From Niabella aurantiaca DSM 17617 (GTDB lineage Bacteria; Bacteroidota; Bacteroidia; Chitinophagales; Chitinophagaceae), in contig NZ_KB893643.1 of the NCBI RefSeq assembly GCF_000374125.1, forward strand, positions 255,645 to 319,644: a stretch of 64,000 bases of DNA, read 5' to 3'. The first letter of the stretch is position 1. Every line of letters begins with the position of its first letter. Below are positions 9,449 to 18,169 of the stretch, one piece after another. A program made the translations under genes and the position numbers. The notes beneath the pieces are model-generated. The model was given only the letters and a program-made list of their open reading frames with translations. It was not told where the DNA came from and did no database searches.

Positions 9449-10606
9449 ATGCCGCACTATTATACATCAGGAATGATTCCGCACAAACGCCATACCCGGT
9501 TCCGCAAACCGGATGGCGGGTTGTACAGCGAACAACTTTTCTCCACCGAAGGCTTCAGCAATGATTACGCGCTCTTATATCATTGCCATCCCCCCACCCG
9601 GATCATCAAAACGGAACCGCAGCAGGATGTCAGCCCGCAAATTGCCGAAGAAAAGATGCTGCAGCACCGCTGCTTTGAAAGTTTTCGTCTAAAACCGGAA
9701 AATGATTTCCTGGAAAGCCGCGTTCCGGTGCTGGTAAACAATGATTGTCACCTGGTGCTGGCCGCGCCGCAGCAAAGCATGACGGACTATTTTTACAAGA
9801 ACACCGATGGCGATGAGCTGCTTTTTATACACGAAGGCTCGGGTGTGGTAAAAACCCAGTATGGTGAATTGCCCTTCGGCTATGGCGACTATATTGTGCT
9901 GCCCCGGGGCACCATTTACCAGATCCATTTTAATGAGACGCACAACCGGCTCTTTATTGTAGAGTCTTTTACTCCACTGCGGTTTCCCGGGCGCTACCTG
10001 AGCCGGTACGGGCAGCTGATGGAGCATGCACCTTACTGCGAACGCGATATCCGCCCGCCACAGGATCTCAAAACGATCGATGAAAAAGGCGATTTCCTTA
10101 TCAAAGCCAAGAAAAGGGGAATGCTCTACGGTCTGCATTACGAAACCCATCCCTTTGATGTAGTGGGATGGGACGGCTGTTGCTATCCGTTCATTTTTTC
10201 GATACACGATTTCGAACCCATCACCGGCCGGGTGCACCAGCCCCCTCCTGTGCACCAGACCTTTGAGACCGGTGCTTTTGTGGTCTGTTCGTTCGTGCCC
10301 AGGCTATTTGATTATCATCCGCAATCCATTCCTGCTCCTTATAACCACAGCAACATCGACAGTGATGAAGTGATCTATTATGTGGATGGCGATTTTATGA
10401 GCCGGAAAAATGTCAGCCGGGGCATGATCACGCTGCACCCTGCGGGCATTCCGCATGGCCCGCATCCCGGAGCTGTTGAAAAAAGCATCGGCGCGCGGGA
10501 AACAAAAGAGCTGGCGGTAATGGTAGATACGTTTCGTCCGCTGATGATCACGCAGCAGGCGCTGGCGCTGGAGGACCCCGGCTATATCATGAGCTGGGCG
10601 GAGTAA
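9449..10606 (+). CDS. hmgA: Homogentisate 1,2-dioxygenase
   Basis: A 385-residue cupin-fold dioxygenase of the short bacterial HGD type. Near the N-terminus are the substrate-contact blocks MIPHKRHTRF and FSTEGFSNDYALLYHCHPPT. The C-terminal iron site is in NHSNIDSDEVIYYVDGDF and TLHPAGIPHGPHPGA (about residues 305-350), which supply the His, Glu and His ligands. It opens the homogentisate ring to maleylacetoacetate. The gene is divergent from hppD, and the pathway is completed by the FAH-family gene at 5398. No glutathione-dependent maleylacetoacetate isomerase (maiA) is seen in the window. Confidence 0.93.
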   Translation: MPHYYTSGMIPHKRHTRFRKPDGGLYSEQLFSTEGFSNDYALLYHCHPPTRIIKTEPQQDVSPQIAEEKMLQHRCFESFRLKPENDFLESRVPVLVNNDCHLVLAAPQQSMTDYFYKNTDGDELLFIHEGSGVVKTQYGELPFGYGDYIVLPRGTIYQIHFNETHNRLFIVESFTPLRFPGRYLSRYGQLMEHAPYCERDIRPPQDLKTIDEKGDFLIKAKKRGMLYGLHYETHPFDVVGWDGCCYPFIFSIHDFEPITGRVHQPPPVHQTFETGAFVVCSFVPRLFDYHPQSIPAPYNHSNIDSDEVIYYVDGDFMSRKNVSRGMITLHPAGIPHGPHPGAVEKSIGARETKELAVMVDTFRPLMITQQALALEDPGYIMSWAE

Positions 10607-10712
10607 GCATCCTGTTTTTATCCGGGTGCAAGTACTGAAGTCATTAAAGCGGCCTTTTCCACCCGTTCCAAAAAGATGAGCCTGAAATAAAGATCCTCAA
10701 CGGGACCGACGC

Positions 10713-10774
10713 AAAGATCTCTTTTATCATGCTAAATTTATGTTAGCATCTATTGATTATCAATGCAGATCTTT
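10713..10774. repeat. Nested inverted-repeat element downstream of hmgA
   Basis: Outer arms AAAGATCT (10713-10720) and AGATCTTT (10767-10774) are perfect complements. Inside them are a perfect 7 bp pair ATGCTAA (10729-10735) and TTAGCAT (10743-10749) and the palindrome ATTGATTATCAAT (10752-10764). There is no T-run, so it is not an obvious terminator; it could be a protein-binding site or a structured RNA. Confidence 0.4.
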
Positions 10775-10867
10775 CCCCGATCTACTTTTGGCCTGCCTTA
10801 TTAAAACTAAATTCCAATAACCTTTTTATTCCGGGGCCGCATAGAGCAGGAAAATAATTCATCGAGA

Positions 10868-11350
10868 TCATGTAAATACAAAAAGGAATAAAAGTAACAT
10901 AACTACAACAAGCACCATGGCACATACCGGAAAAACGCCCCATCTGTAGCGCTTCTCTTCCCGGATAGCTGACACTTCCTCAATAAAAAACCTGTATTTA
11001 GCCCTTTCAGGATCCCGGGTGAGCTTATCGGAAGTGTCATCATCTTTATAACCGGCCTGGATAGCGGTAAGCATAGGATCAAATTTTTCTTTATTTGTCC
11101 ATTTGGTTTCATGACCATTTCTCATGACCATCGTTTTTATGAATATTAACCAATCGATTTTCTGTAATGTTACATCTCCCGTCATTCGATAAAAATCAGA
11201 CCCGGCTTTTCTTCCGACGTCTGTAAATACTCCCCCCGCTGAGAAAACTTGCCTGTATACCATTCTTAGCCGCTGTTTAAAAATAAAATTTTGATCCTCC
11301 TTATAAGCGCCATCCGGTGCGTTGTTGTCGTTAAAGCCGCGCTTTAGCAC
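10868..11350 (-). CDS. Hypothetical single-span membrane protein overlapping repeat copy 2
   Basis: A 160-residue open frame with no recognised family. The last 25 residues (WGVFPVCAMVLVVVMLLLFLFVF) form one strong C-terminal transmembrane segment; the middle (about 95-130) is charged and helix-prone. The first 29 codons lie inside dispersed repeat copy 2, and the same frame, reading DNNAPDGAYK, is open in copy 1. The real start may therefore be the downstream Met at 11263, right at the repeat boundary. A tail-anchored cytoplasmic protein is one reading; the function is unknown. Confidence 0.5.
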   Translation of the reverse strand: MLKRGFNDNNAPDGAYKEDQNFIFKQRLRMVYRQVFSAGGVFTDVGRKAGSDFYRMTGDVTLQKIDWLIFIKTMVMRNGHETKWTNKEKFDPMLTAIQAGYKDDDTSDKLTRDPERAKYRFFIEEVSAIREEKRYRWGVFPVCAMVLVVVMLLLFLFVFT

Positions 11351-11462
11351 TTTAACGAAGCCGTAATTTCATAAGTGCCTTCGGCACGGATCATTATGCC
11401 CCGGGCGCCATGGCGCTCTGTTGCTCTTTTGGCGTATAAACGGGTTGAAACCCGTTCTTGCC
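11264..11462 (-). repeat. Palindrome-rich dispersed repeat, copy 2
   Basis: Read on the minus strand this 199 bp element has the same module order as 5044-5323: GGCAAG, the AACGGGTTTCAACCCGTT palindrome (11439-11456), CAGAGCGCCATGGCGC, GGGGCATAATGA, a CCGTGCC/GGCAC hairpin, CACTTATGAAATTACGGC, then the block encoding DNNAPDGAYK. Instead of the 106 bp insertion of copy 1 it has a short hairpin with arms TTAAAG and CTTTAA. Confidence 0.7.
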
Positions 11463-11474
11463 AATCGTTTACAA

Positions 11475-12569
11475 TTAAGGTTTTTCCGCCACAAACACAG
11501 ACAAGGCACCTGCACCAATTGTGCTAAGGCTGGCGGGCTGGCCGTTCGTCCATAGTATGGCTGCTGTGTTTCCGCCACCAGTAAACTCAGTGCCCACTAT
11601 GTACACATCCTCACCCAATACTTTTAAAGAATAAGCAGCGGCATTATTACTGCCGTTGGCGAGATTCGTAAAATCGCCATTCTTCCATAGTTTGGGCATA
11701 AATTTAAAGTCCGCTGTCATTTCGTAACCGGTTGCATACAGATCGCTTTCGGTTACAAAAAGAGCGGTAACAGTGGCATCATTGGTACCATCAGTAAGGG
11801 ATTGTGGTCCGCCGGGTTTCCATACTTTGGCTACCATTTTATTGTTTGCGTTTGTTTCAGAACCTGCATAATACATTACAGCAGGATCTGTATTCCATTG
11901 TATAAATGCGGAAGAAGCTAAGGCATCGCTGGTGCCACCGGTAAGATGATGGGTATTATTTATACTGCTGTTGGGGGTGGTAGCCCAAATTACAAACTCA
12001 TCTGGCGTTTCGTTTTTCCAGTAGGAAGCCACATTTTTTGTCCCGTTGCTTTCATAACCTCCTACGCGCATTTCTCCCGCCGTTACAGACACGGAATGCG
12101 CCCAGGCATTGTTATCGCCGTTGGTCAGCTCCCAGGGGTCATTGTCACGCCACACCATTGCTACGTCCTTTGACCCGTTATGCTTAACACCCGCCACGTA
12201 TACACTGCCGCTATAGATACATATGGAGTTAGCCATACTAAAGTCAGCGCCATCGCCAAGTGTGTATAGCAACGAACCGTTCTTCCATACCGTGGCAACT
12301 TCAATGTTGCCTGCATTTTTTTCATAGCCTGCTGCATAGACATTATTGTTTTCTGAAACAAACACGGATTTAGCTATGGCGTCATGATTACCATCGGTAA
12401 GCGATTGAGCCATTCCGTTCTTCCATACAGTAGCCACCAATTTGCCGTTTTCATTTCTTTCATACCCGGCTACATATACGTCGACCTGGGCCGGTTGTGG
12501 TATGGATGGCTGTTTTTTACAACTGCCAATCAGCAAACACGCTGTCATAAGAATTACTAAATACTTCAT
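11475..12569 (-). CDS. Lipoprotein with seven about 45-residue repeats (probable beta-propeller)
   Basis: A 364-residue protein with a lipoprotein signal (MKYLVILMTACLLIGSC, lipobox LIGSC, then KK). The rest is seven copies of a unit with the pattern VYVAGYE-N...VATVWKNG...LTDG-NDA-A-SVFV, starting near residues 30, 74, 121, 165, 225, 273 and 318. Repeat number and strand pattern suit a seven-bladed beta-propeller exposed on the outer membrane or periplasm. I know of no catalytic motif in it; binding or scaffold roles are typical for such proteins. The lipoprotein gene 12609-13787 ends 40 bp upstream on the same strand. Function unknown. Confidence 0.75.
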   Translation of the reverse strand: MKYLVILMTACLLIGSCKKQPSIPQPAQVDVYVAGYERNENGKLVATVWKNGMAQSLTDGNHDAIAKSVFVSENNNVYAAGYEKNAGNIEVATVWKNGSLLYTLGDGADFSMANSICIYSGSVYVAGVKHNGSKDVAMVWRDNDPWELTNGDNNAWAHSVSVTAGEMRVGGYESNGTKNVASYWKNETPDEFVIWATTPNSSINNTHHLTGGTSDALASSAFIQWNTDPAVMYYAGSETNANNKMVAKVWKPGGPQSLTDGTNDATVTALFVTESDLYATGYEMTADFKFMPKLWKNGDFTNLANGSNNAAAYSLKVLGEDVYIVGTEFTGGGNTAAILWTNGQPASLSTIGAGALSVFVAEKP

Positions 12570-12608
12570 TGCAATAGGGTTTTATAGTTTTAAAATTGAA
12601 TGCATTAT

Positions 12609-13787
12609 TTACAAACCAGCTACCGACATTTTACCATCTGCTAACCGGATACTGTACATTTTAGTGATGAGATGGTTATTTTCATCGGCGGCAGACTGGA
12701 TAAGCAGGTATTGATCGGTAAAATCCAGCCCTTTTATTTCTTTTAGCTTGGTCTCAATGTTCCAAACTTCTTCTCCATCCCTCGTTATTCTGGCAAGATT
12801 TGTCACGCCGTTTTTACCGATAGCCGTTTTATAGGCGATGATAAACCCCGATGGGCTCGTGCAGTGGAATGCGCGGCAGGTATTTCGGTTGATCAAAAAA
12901 AACGCATTGAGAAATTTTTGGTCTGATACCCGTTTTAAGCGGTCCTTGTCAATAAATAGTTTGGTGCTTTTTTGATTAAATGAGGCCGACCATAAACTTC
13001 TGACGGCGTCCAAAGAACCCGCCGCATCATTTCTGAAGGCACCCGCATATACGGGCAACTCATCTGTGCTGTATAACCCGTAAAAAATATTTTCTGCCGT
13101 ATCCTGACTGCTTTTAAAAGCTCTTTCCGAACCGCTGCGCCACAGGTCGTCTTTAAGATTTCTTTTCCCTGCCGCTTTTTTTTCTTCCCGGGCAACAATG
13201 TATGGCTGCGCCTCCAGACTTTGGGTGTTTAACTGCCAGGTAGTACCGTCGGCTGTGGCAATAAGGATCGTCTTGTTTTCGCTATTCCACCGGTAATATT
13301 TTGCGTCGTTCAGTAAAGCGGTTGCCAGAGCAGGATTCTTTCGCTCTATTTCTTTTCGGTTCGCCACCTGTTCTAATGTGGAGGAATGATAGGCCGCAAG
13401 CTGATCCGTGAATATCCATATTCTATTGCGGTCCTTTCCTATTATCAGGGGCTGTTTGCTTTCTTCTTCGTCAATAAAATCTAATTTCTTTTCGGTGATG
13501 CTGTGCATGTTTACTACATCATAATTTACAATATAGTAGGAGCTCTCCATCGCTTTGGTAGATGAGCCGTGCGTTTCTCTATAAGAATATACATCACCAT
13601 GCCGTTTGATGCCCACTGCAATGGTTTTGTTTTTTTGCTCAAATAATAAGGCATTGGGGAGCCAGGCATATTCATCATGACCGGAGGCGATCCTGCCGTC
13701 AGGCGGCATACAACCCATATATAACATAAGCAGCACACCTGATGAAAGAAAGCAGCATTTATTTTTACAGATAAGCAGACACATCAT
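12609..13787 (-). CDS. Hypothetical lipoprotein (possibly PA2928-like)
   Basis: A 392-residue protein starting with MM; the N-terminus is hydrophobic and ends in a lipobox-like LYMGC at about residue 25-27, so it is probably lipid-anchored. The body contains repeated beta-rich elements with WxxxT and NxxNKTILIATADGTTWQLN, suggesting a propeller-like readout of values. The phrase GHDEYAWLPNALLFEQ...GVKRHGDVYSYRETHGS resembles, from memory only, proteins labelled PA2928 family. It precedes the seven-repeat lipoprotein in the same direction and may be in its operon. Function unknown. Confidence 0.65.
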   Translation of the reverse strand: MMCLLICKNKCCFLSSGVLLMLYMGCMPPDGRIASGHDEYAWLPNALLFEQKNKTIAVGIKRHGDVYSYRETHGSSTKAMESSYYIVNYDVVNMHSITEKKLDFIDEEESKQPLIIGKDRNRIWIFTDQLAAYHSSTLEQVANRKEIERKNPALATALLNDAKYYRWNSENKTILIATADGTTWQLNTQSLEAQPYIVAREEKKAAGKRNLKDDLWRSGSERAFKSSQDTAENIFYGLYSTDELPVYAGAFRNDAAGSLDAVRSLWSASFNQKSTKLFIDKDRLKRVSDQKFLNAFFLINRNTCRAFHCTSPSGFIIAYKTAIGKNGVTNLARITRDGEEVWNIETKLKEIKGLDFTDQYLLIQSAADENNHLITKMYSIRLADGKMSVAGL

Positions 13788-13981
13788 TCTTCAATTTTAA
13801 ATTTCAACGGAAAACTTTCGTATTGCCCGAACTGCCCTATTGAGGTTGACTAAAGACCCTTCCGATCTTTTCATTTTAACCTGATGTAAAGTTGAGGGCC
13901 GGCAAAAAGCCGCACAACCCCAAAATGTGGGTTTTATAAATCGTTTAAATACAGAAACGGAAAGCGATATAAAAACGCCAC

Positions 13982-14608
13982 TTAAATCAGGCGTTCATTG
14001 ATCGCTTTGGATACGGCTTCGGTAGCGGAATGTACCTGAAGCTTCTCGTAGATCTTTTTGATATAGGAGCGCACGGTCTCAAAACTAAACCCGGTGGCAG
14101 CTGCTATCATTTTATAACTATTGCCCTGGCACAGCAGTAACAGGAGATCCTGTTCACTTTTATTGAACTGATATGGGTTATTGACCGTACGCTGCATGGA
14201 CTGCACCACCATTTTGGCTATTGACGGGCTCATCGGTGCGCCGCCTTCCAATACATCCTCTATGGCGGCAATCAATTTCGCTGAAATATTCTTTTTGAGC
14301 AAATATCCGGAAGCACCGGCACAGATCGCATCAAATACATGTTTGTTGTCGTCAAAAACGGTGAGCATGATAATGGCCGGTTTCAGACTTTGTGATCTTA
14401 TCAGCTTTACCGCTTCTATTCCGTTCCTGCCGGGCATGTCGATGTCCATCAATACCACATCGGGCAATCCGGATTTCATTGTCTCCGTTATTTGAAGGCA
14501 ATCAGGGTAGGAACCCGTTACGGCATACTCATCCGACAGGTTCAGGAGCTCTTCCAGACCTTTGCGTAGTAGATCCTTATCCTCAAATATCCATATTGTC
14601 TTCATCAT
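13982..14608 (-). CDS. NarL/FixJ-type response regulator (REC-LuxR)
   Basis: From the double ATG at 14605-14608 (MMKTIWIFEDKDLLRKGLEELL) the protein is 208 residues; an upstream start at 14671 would overlap the kinase stop and adds a non-conserved tail. The receiver domain has the phosphorylatable Asp in VVLMDIDMPG and the Lys in GYLLKK. The C-terminal LuxR-type helix-turn-helix reads FNKSEQDLLLLLCQGNSYKMIAAATGFSFETVRSYIKKIYEKLQVHSATEAVSKA. It lies 59 bp downstream of a HisKA_3 histidine kinase on the same strand, so the two form a cognate pair. Targets are not identifiable. Confidence 0.92.
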   Translation of the reverse strand: MMKTIWIFEDKDLLRKGLEELLNLSDEYAVTGSYPDCLQITETMKSGLPDVVLMDIDMPGRNGIEAVKLIRSQSLKPAIIMLTVFDDNKHVFDAICAGASGYLLKKNISAKLIAAIEDVLEGGAPMSPSIAKMVVQSMQRTVNNPYQFNKSEQDLLLLLCQGNSYKMIAAATGFSFETVRSYIKKIYEKLQVHSATEAVSKAINERLI

Positions 14609-14667
14609 AAAAAATATATTGCAAAATTCAGAGAACCATTGACAAATACATACCCCAATTTGTGTGT

Positions 14668-16959
14668 TCAAAGATTCAATTGCAGTTCAATAGAAGTACC
14701 TTTACCTTTTACCGAATCGATAATAATACCGGCGTTTACCTGTGCCGCCCTGTTTCGCATATTCCTGAGCCCATTCCCCAATTTAGCTATCGCCGGGTCA
14801 AACCCATTGCCATTATCGGTTATCTTCATGACAATACTATCGGAATTGCGGCTGGTAAATCCGATGCTAAGCGTAGTGCAGGAACTATACTTAGCCGCAT
14901 TATTTACCGCTTCCTTAAAAATAAGGAATACATTCTTGCGAAGAATCGAGTTAAATGTCAGGGGCATTTTTTCTGAAAGGCCATTGCGAAATTGCAAATT
15001 TATGTCCAACGGTTCGCAAAGCTCCGTTGCAAAACTTTTCATCCTGGTTAACATACTTTCGAACGTGTCATTTTCCGGGTTTATCGACCATACAATATCA
15101 TTCATGTTTTCCATGGTCTTGTGTGCCTGATCGCTGATCGCCTTCAAATGCGCCGCTACAAAGCCGGTATCCGAATTTTTTATCAGCGCAGTACGGCTGC
15201 TGATATCTATGCTCGACAATTCAGACCCAATATCATCATGCAGGTCGCTGGCAATTTGTTTTCGAATGCTGTCTTCCACAAAATATTTCGTCAATTTCTT
15301 CGTACAGGTATCTGCTATTCGCTGAAGCAGCTTCAAATGCCGCCTGGTATAGAAGTTTCTTTTGCTGTGTTCGGAATCGATCACCCCTAACAGCTTTCCC
15401 TCCAGTATGATGGGCACCGTGAGTTCTGAAAACCGCTTCTGATCATCAGTTATATAACGCGGATCTTTAGTAGTGTCGGCTATAATTTCAGGCCTCAGTG
15501 AGGCGGCTACCGACCCCACAATACCGCTGCCAAGGGGTATCTCGATCTTGTTGGCAATCGTATATCCGTCAGGGTTTTTGGGACCGAATGCGGCTTTCTG
15601 AATCAACATTTTCCGATGTTCGTCATAACCGTAAATTACGCAATCCTCAAAGTTTAACCGTGATATGCAGTTTTTGGCAATATCCCAAAATACATCATTC
15701 ACCGTATTCTGATTATACAAGGAGGTAGCAAAATAATTAAGAATTTCTTCTTCTTTTATTCTGCTGCGGGAGTGATACAGCCATATTATTGATCCCGCAA
15801 GGGCCAAACCCAGTATGGATGCCAAAAACCCCCATTTTATCCTATTATTCTTTATATGCAGGAGTTGTATCTGTGCTTCTTTTTTTTCTGCTTCGTATTT
15901 TTCCTTTATTTCGGTGGCCGCTGTTATTTGGGCAGTCTGGTTTAATGAATCGTTCAGTGCAGCCGTTTGTTGTGAATAGGTAAAAGCCTGTTGCCAGTGT
16001 CCCCGTTGAGCATGCATGTCTGTCAGGGCATCTGAAATTTCCACCTGGAAATTCAGCATATTAAGCGAGTCGCTTAATGCATAGGCTTCCAGCAAATACT
16101 TTTCAGCTTCCTGATACCGGGATAAAAGCGTCAGGGTTTTACCCATGAATAGTGCCTCGTAAGCGATGTCACCACGGTTGTTCATTTCAGCAAAACTCCG
16201 ATAAGCGTTGGTAAAATGCTGCAACGCCTGCCGGTAGGCTTTCTTCATGAGATAAGCCTCTCCGATATGTTCCTGCAACATCGCTTTATGATAAGGTGAT
16301 GCATTATGCGCTTCTGCCAGCTGAATAGCACGTTGTATGATCTGCAGACTGCTATCCACCTGTCCTTCACTTTTGAAGAGAATGCAGAGGCTTACGGCCA
16401 CATCAATACATTTTGTGTAATTCTTCTGCGTTTCGTAACCCTTCATTGCATCTTTAAAATATTTTTCCGCCTTTTTTGTGTCGCCGGATTCACGATAAAT
16501 AATCCCCAGCTGTCTTTTACAATCTGTCTGCAAACCCATATCCTTTAAAATATTGCTGAGCGAATCTGCCCGGAGGATGTATTTTAAACCTTGTGTAAAA
16601 TTGCTTTGCCGGGCATATACCTGCGAAATATTGATATTTACCCTTGCTATATTGTACATACTGCCGCGTTTTGAAAAAAGCCGCAGTGATTTATGAAGAT
16701 AGAACAAGGAGGAATCCAGCTTTCCTTTATGCATATAGGCCCAACCAATCGCATTGTAGGCATTGGCTGTGGCAGGGGAATTATTGCCGGATCTGCTTAA
16801 CACGGTGCTGGCTAGCAACAAGGCAGAATCCGGATCGGAAAACGCCAGATCAAAAGCCACTGAAGCGGTCTTAAAAGAGGTATGGCCGTCCTGCCCATAG
16901 GTAAAGGTCATGCTAAAAAATGACACCACAAGCCAAAAGGTTAAAGGTCTGTAAAGCAT
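14668..16959 (-). CDS. TPR-GAF sensor histidine kinase (HisKA_3/HATPase_c)
   Basis: A 763-residue membrane kinase. Order of parts: signal peptide (1-22, ends TYGQ), at least six tetratricopeptide repeats in the periplasmic part (about 30-345), a coiled stretch with QTAQITAATEIKEKYEAEKKEAQIQ, one transmembrane helix (about 371-391), a GAF domain (about 410-545), the HisKA_3 phosphoacceptor in ASDLHDDIGSELSSIDISS (His about 567), and a HATPase_c domain with NNAAKYSS, DNGNGFDP and GNGLRNMRNRA. This is a common Bacteroidota sensor layout. Its ligand is unknown. The NarL-type regulator follows 59 bp downstream. Confidence 0.92.
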   Translation of the reverse strand: MLYRPLTFWLVVSFFSMTFTYGQDGHTSFKTASVAFDLAFSDPDSALLLASTVLSRSGNNSPATANAYNAIGWAYMHKGKLDSSLFYLHKSLRLFSKRGSMYNIARVNINISQVYARQSNFTQGLKYILRADSLSNILKDMGLQTDCKRQLGIIYRESGDTKKAEKYFKDAMKGYETQKNYTKCIDVAVSLCILFKSEGQVDSSLQIIQRAIQLAEAHNASPYHKAMLQEHIGEAYLMKKAYRQALQHFTNAYRSFAEMNNRGDIAYEALFMGKTLTLLSRYQEAEKYLLEAYALSDSLNMLNFQVEISDALTDMHAQRGHWQQAFTYSQQTAALNDSLNQTAQITAATEIKEKYEAEKKEAQIQLLHIKNNRIKWGFLASILGLALAGSIIWLYHSRSRIKEEEILNYFATSLYNQNTVNDVFWDIAKNCISRLNFEDCVIYGYDEHRKMLIQKAAFGPKNPDGYTIANKIEIPLGSGIVGSVAASLRPEIIADTTKDPRYITDDQKRFSELTVPIILEGKLLGVIDSEHSKRNFYTRRHLKLLQRIADTCTKKLTKYFVEDSIRKQIASDLHDDIGSELSSIDISSRTALIKNSDTGFVAAHLKAISDQAHKTMENMNDIVWSINPENDTFESMLTRMKSFATELCEPLDINLQFRNGLSEKMPLTFNSILRKNVFLIFKEAVNNAAKYSSCTTLSIGFTSRNSDSIVMKITDNGNGFDPAIAKLGNGLRNMRNRAAQVNAGIIIDSVKGKGTSIELQLNL

Positions 16960-17439
16960 GAGTTAAGAATTAAAGGTCATTAAGCTAAGAAAGTAAGGTT
17001 AGAAGGAAAAACAGTTAAAGAAGTCGTATTTTCCCGGGTTCTGCAACATACGCTTCATTACCCTTGCCATATCGCAATTCTATTTCGTTTCCAGGCAAAC
17101 CAATGCACCCGTTTCCATGTGCCCGCAATAATTTAAAAGGTGCAAGTTAAGGTCTTTTTGACACCTCTGATTCCCAAATATTAGGTACTCACCCCCTGCG
17201 GAGGGCGTTGCCGGGTAACCAAGCGGGCGCCACAGAAACAGATCAAATAAAAAATAACCATCTGCGTCGCCGACATTACTTCGTTGTTAAGTTCCAGTAA
17301 TAATAAATTCCACAAACGGACGGAGAGATTATATGCACGAACCGAACTGCATGAAAAAGGCCGCAATATTGGTTCTTGAAGACAATGGCCCTCCTGTAAA
17401 AACCCACATTAAAGGAAAAAAGTCTTATTTTCGAACTAT
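16960..17439. other. Intergenic region between the kinase and maoC-like gene
   Basis: No convincing gene. A short plus-strand frame from 17338 reads MHEPNCMKKAAILVLEDNG and then runs into the next gene in a different frame; it looks like a chance or decayed fragment. The right end carries TATTTTCG at 17426-17433, a near match to the Bacteroidota -7 box, but only 6 bp from the next ATG. Confidence 0.35.
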
Positions 17440-17898
17440 ATGCTGGTCATCAATAGTTTTGAGGAGTTTAAATCGTATTTAGGTAAGGAATTAGGATTTT
17501 CTAATTGGCATACAATAGATCAGGAGCAGATTAACAAATTTGCTGCTGCAACGTTAGATTATCAGTGGATACATACAGACAAAGAAAAGGCTGAAAAAGA
17601 AGGCCCATTTAAGGCTACCATTGCCCATGGTTATCTGACATTATCATTAATACCCTATCTATGGAAACAAATAGCCGACGTTCGCAACCTGAAAATGGAG
17701 ATCAACTACGGGATAGAGCATCTTAGATTTGGTGAGCCCGTTTTGGTAGACAGCAACGTTCAATTGAGGGCTAAACTTAAATCGATTGCAGATCTAAGAG
17801 GGATTACAAAAGTCGTTATCGAAGCAAATCTTGCTATCAAAAACCAGACGAAACCGGCTTATTTGGGGGACGTCGTATTTTTGTACCATTTTATTTAG
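17440..17898 (+). CDS. MaoC-like (R)-specific enoyl-CoA hydratase / dehydratase
   Basis: A 152-residue hot-dog-fold protein of normal length for the NodN/MaoC group. The hydratase motif is present: Asp in AAATLDYQWIHTDKEKA (about 47) and His in ATIAHGYLTLSLIPYL (about 71), the Asp/His pair that activates water in (R)-hydratases. It likely hydrates a trans-2-enoyl-CoA to the (R)-3-hydroxyacyl-CoA. It stands alone on the plus strand between minus-strand genes, so it is probably its own transcription unit. Start chosen at the only ATG before the conserved SFEEFKSYLGKELG. Confidence 0.88.
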   Translation: MLVINSFEEFKSYLGKELGFSNWHTIDQEQINKFAAATLDYQWIHTDKEKAEKEGPFKATIAHGYLTLSLIPYLWKQIADVRNLKMEINYGIEHLRFGEPVLVDSNVQLRAKLKSIADLRGITKVVIEANLAIKNQTKPAYLGDVVFLYHFI

Positions 17899-18169
17899 CT
17901 TGCCATTGAGACTCCGGGGCCAGGGAAAATCCCGTTCCATATTTTTGTACTACCGGCCTCATCGGCGCTAAGGCCTAACCCAAAACACATTTTTCGCTGT
18001 AATCGGAAAAACAAGAAAGGAATATGCCCGAATAATTGATCATTCTTAATTTTTCTGCCTGCTTTTTTTCCATAGCCCGGTAAATATCAATACCGCAAAA
18101 TTAGTCATTCTGTCACAGGTCGTCATTGTTCTGCGGCTCATTTAACATTGCTGACAGGCTCATTTTTTA

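Noticed and set aside
17338-17439. Fragment MKKAAILVLEDNG resembling the start of a receiver or GlxA-like protein
   Set aside because: Too short and it enters the next gene in a different frame; probably chance.
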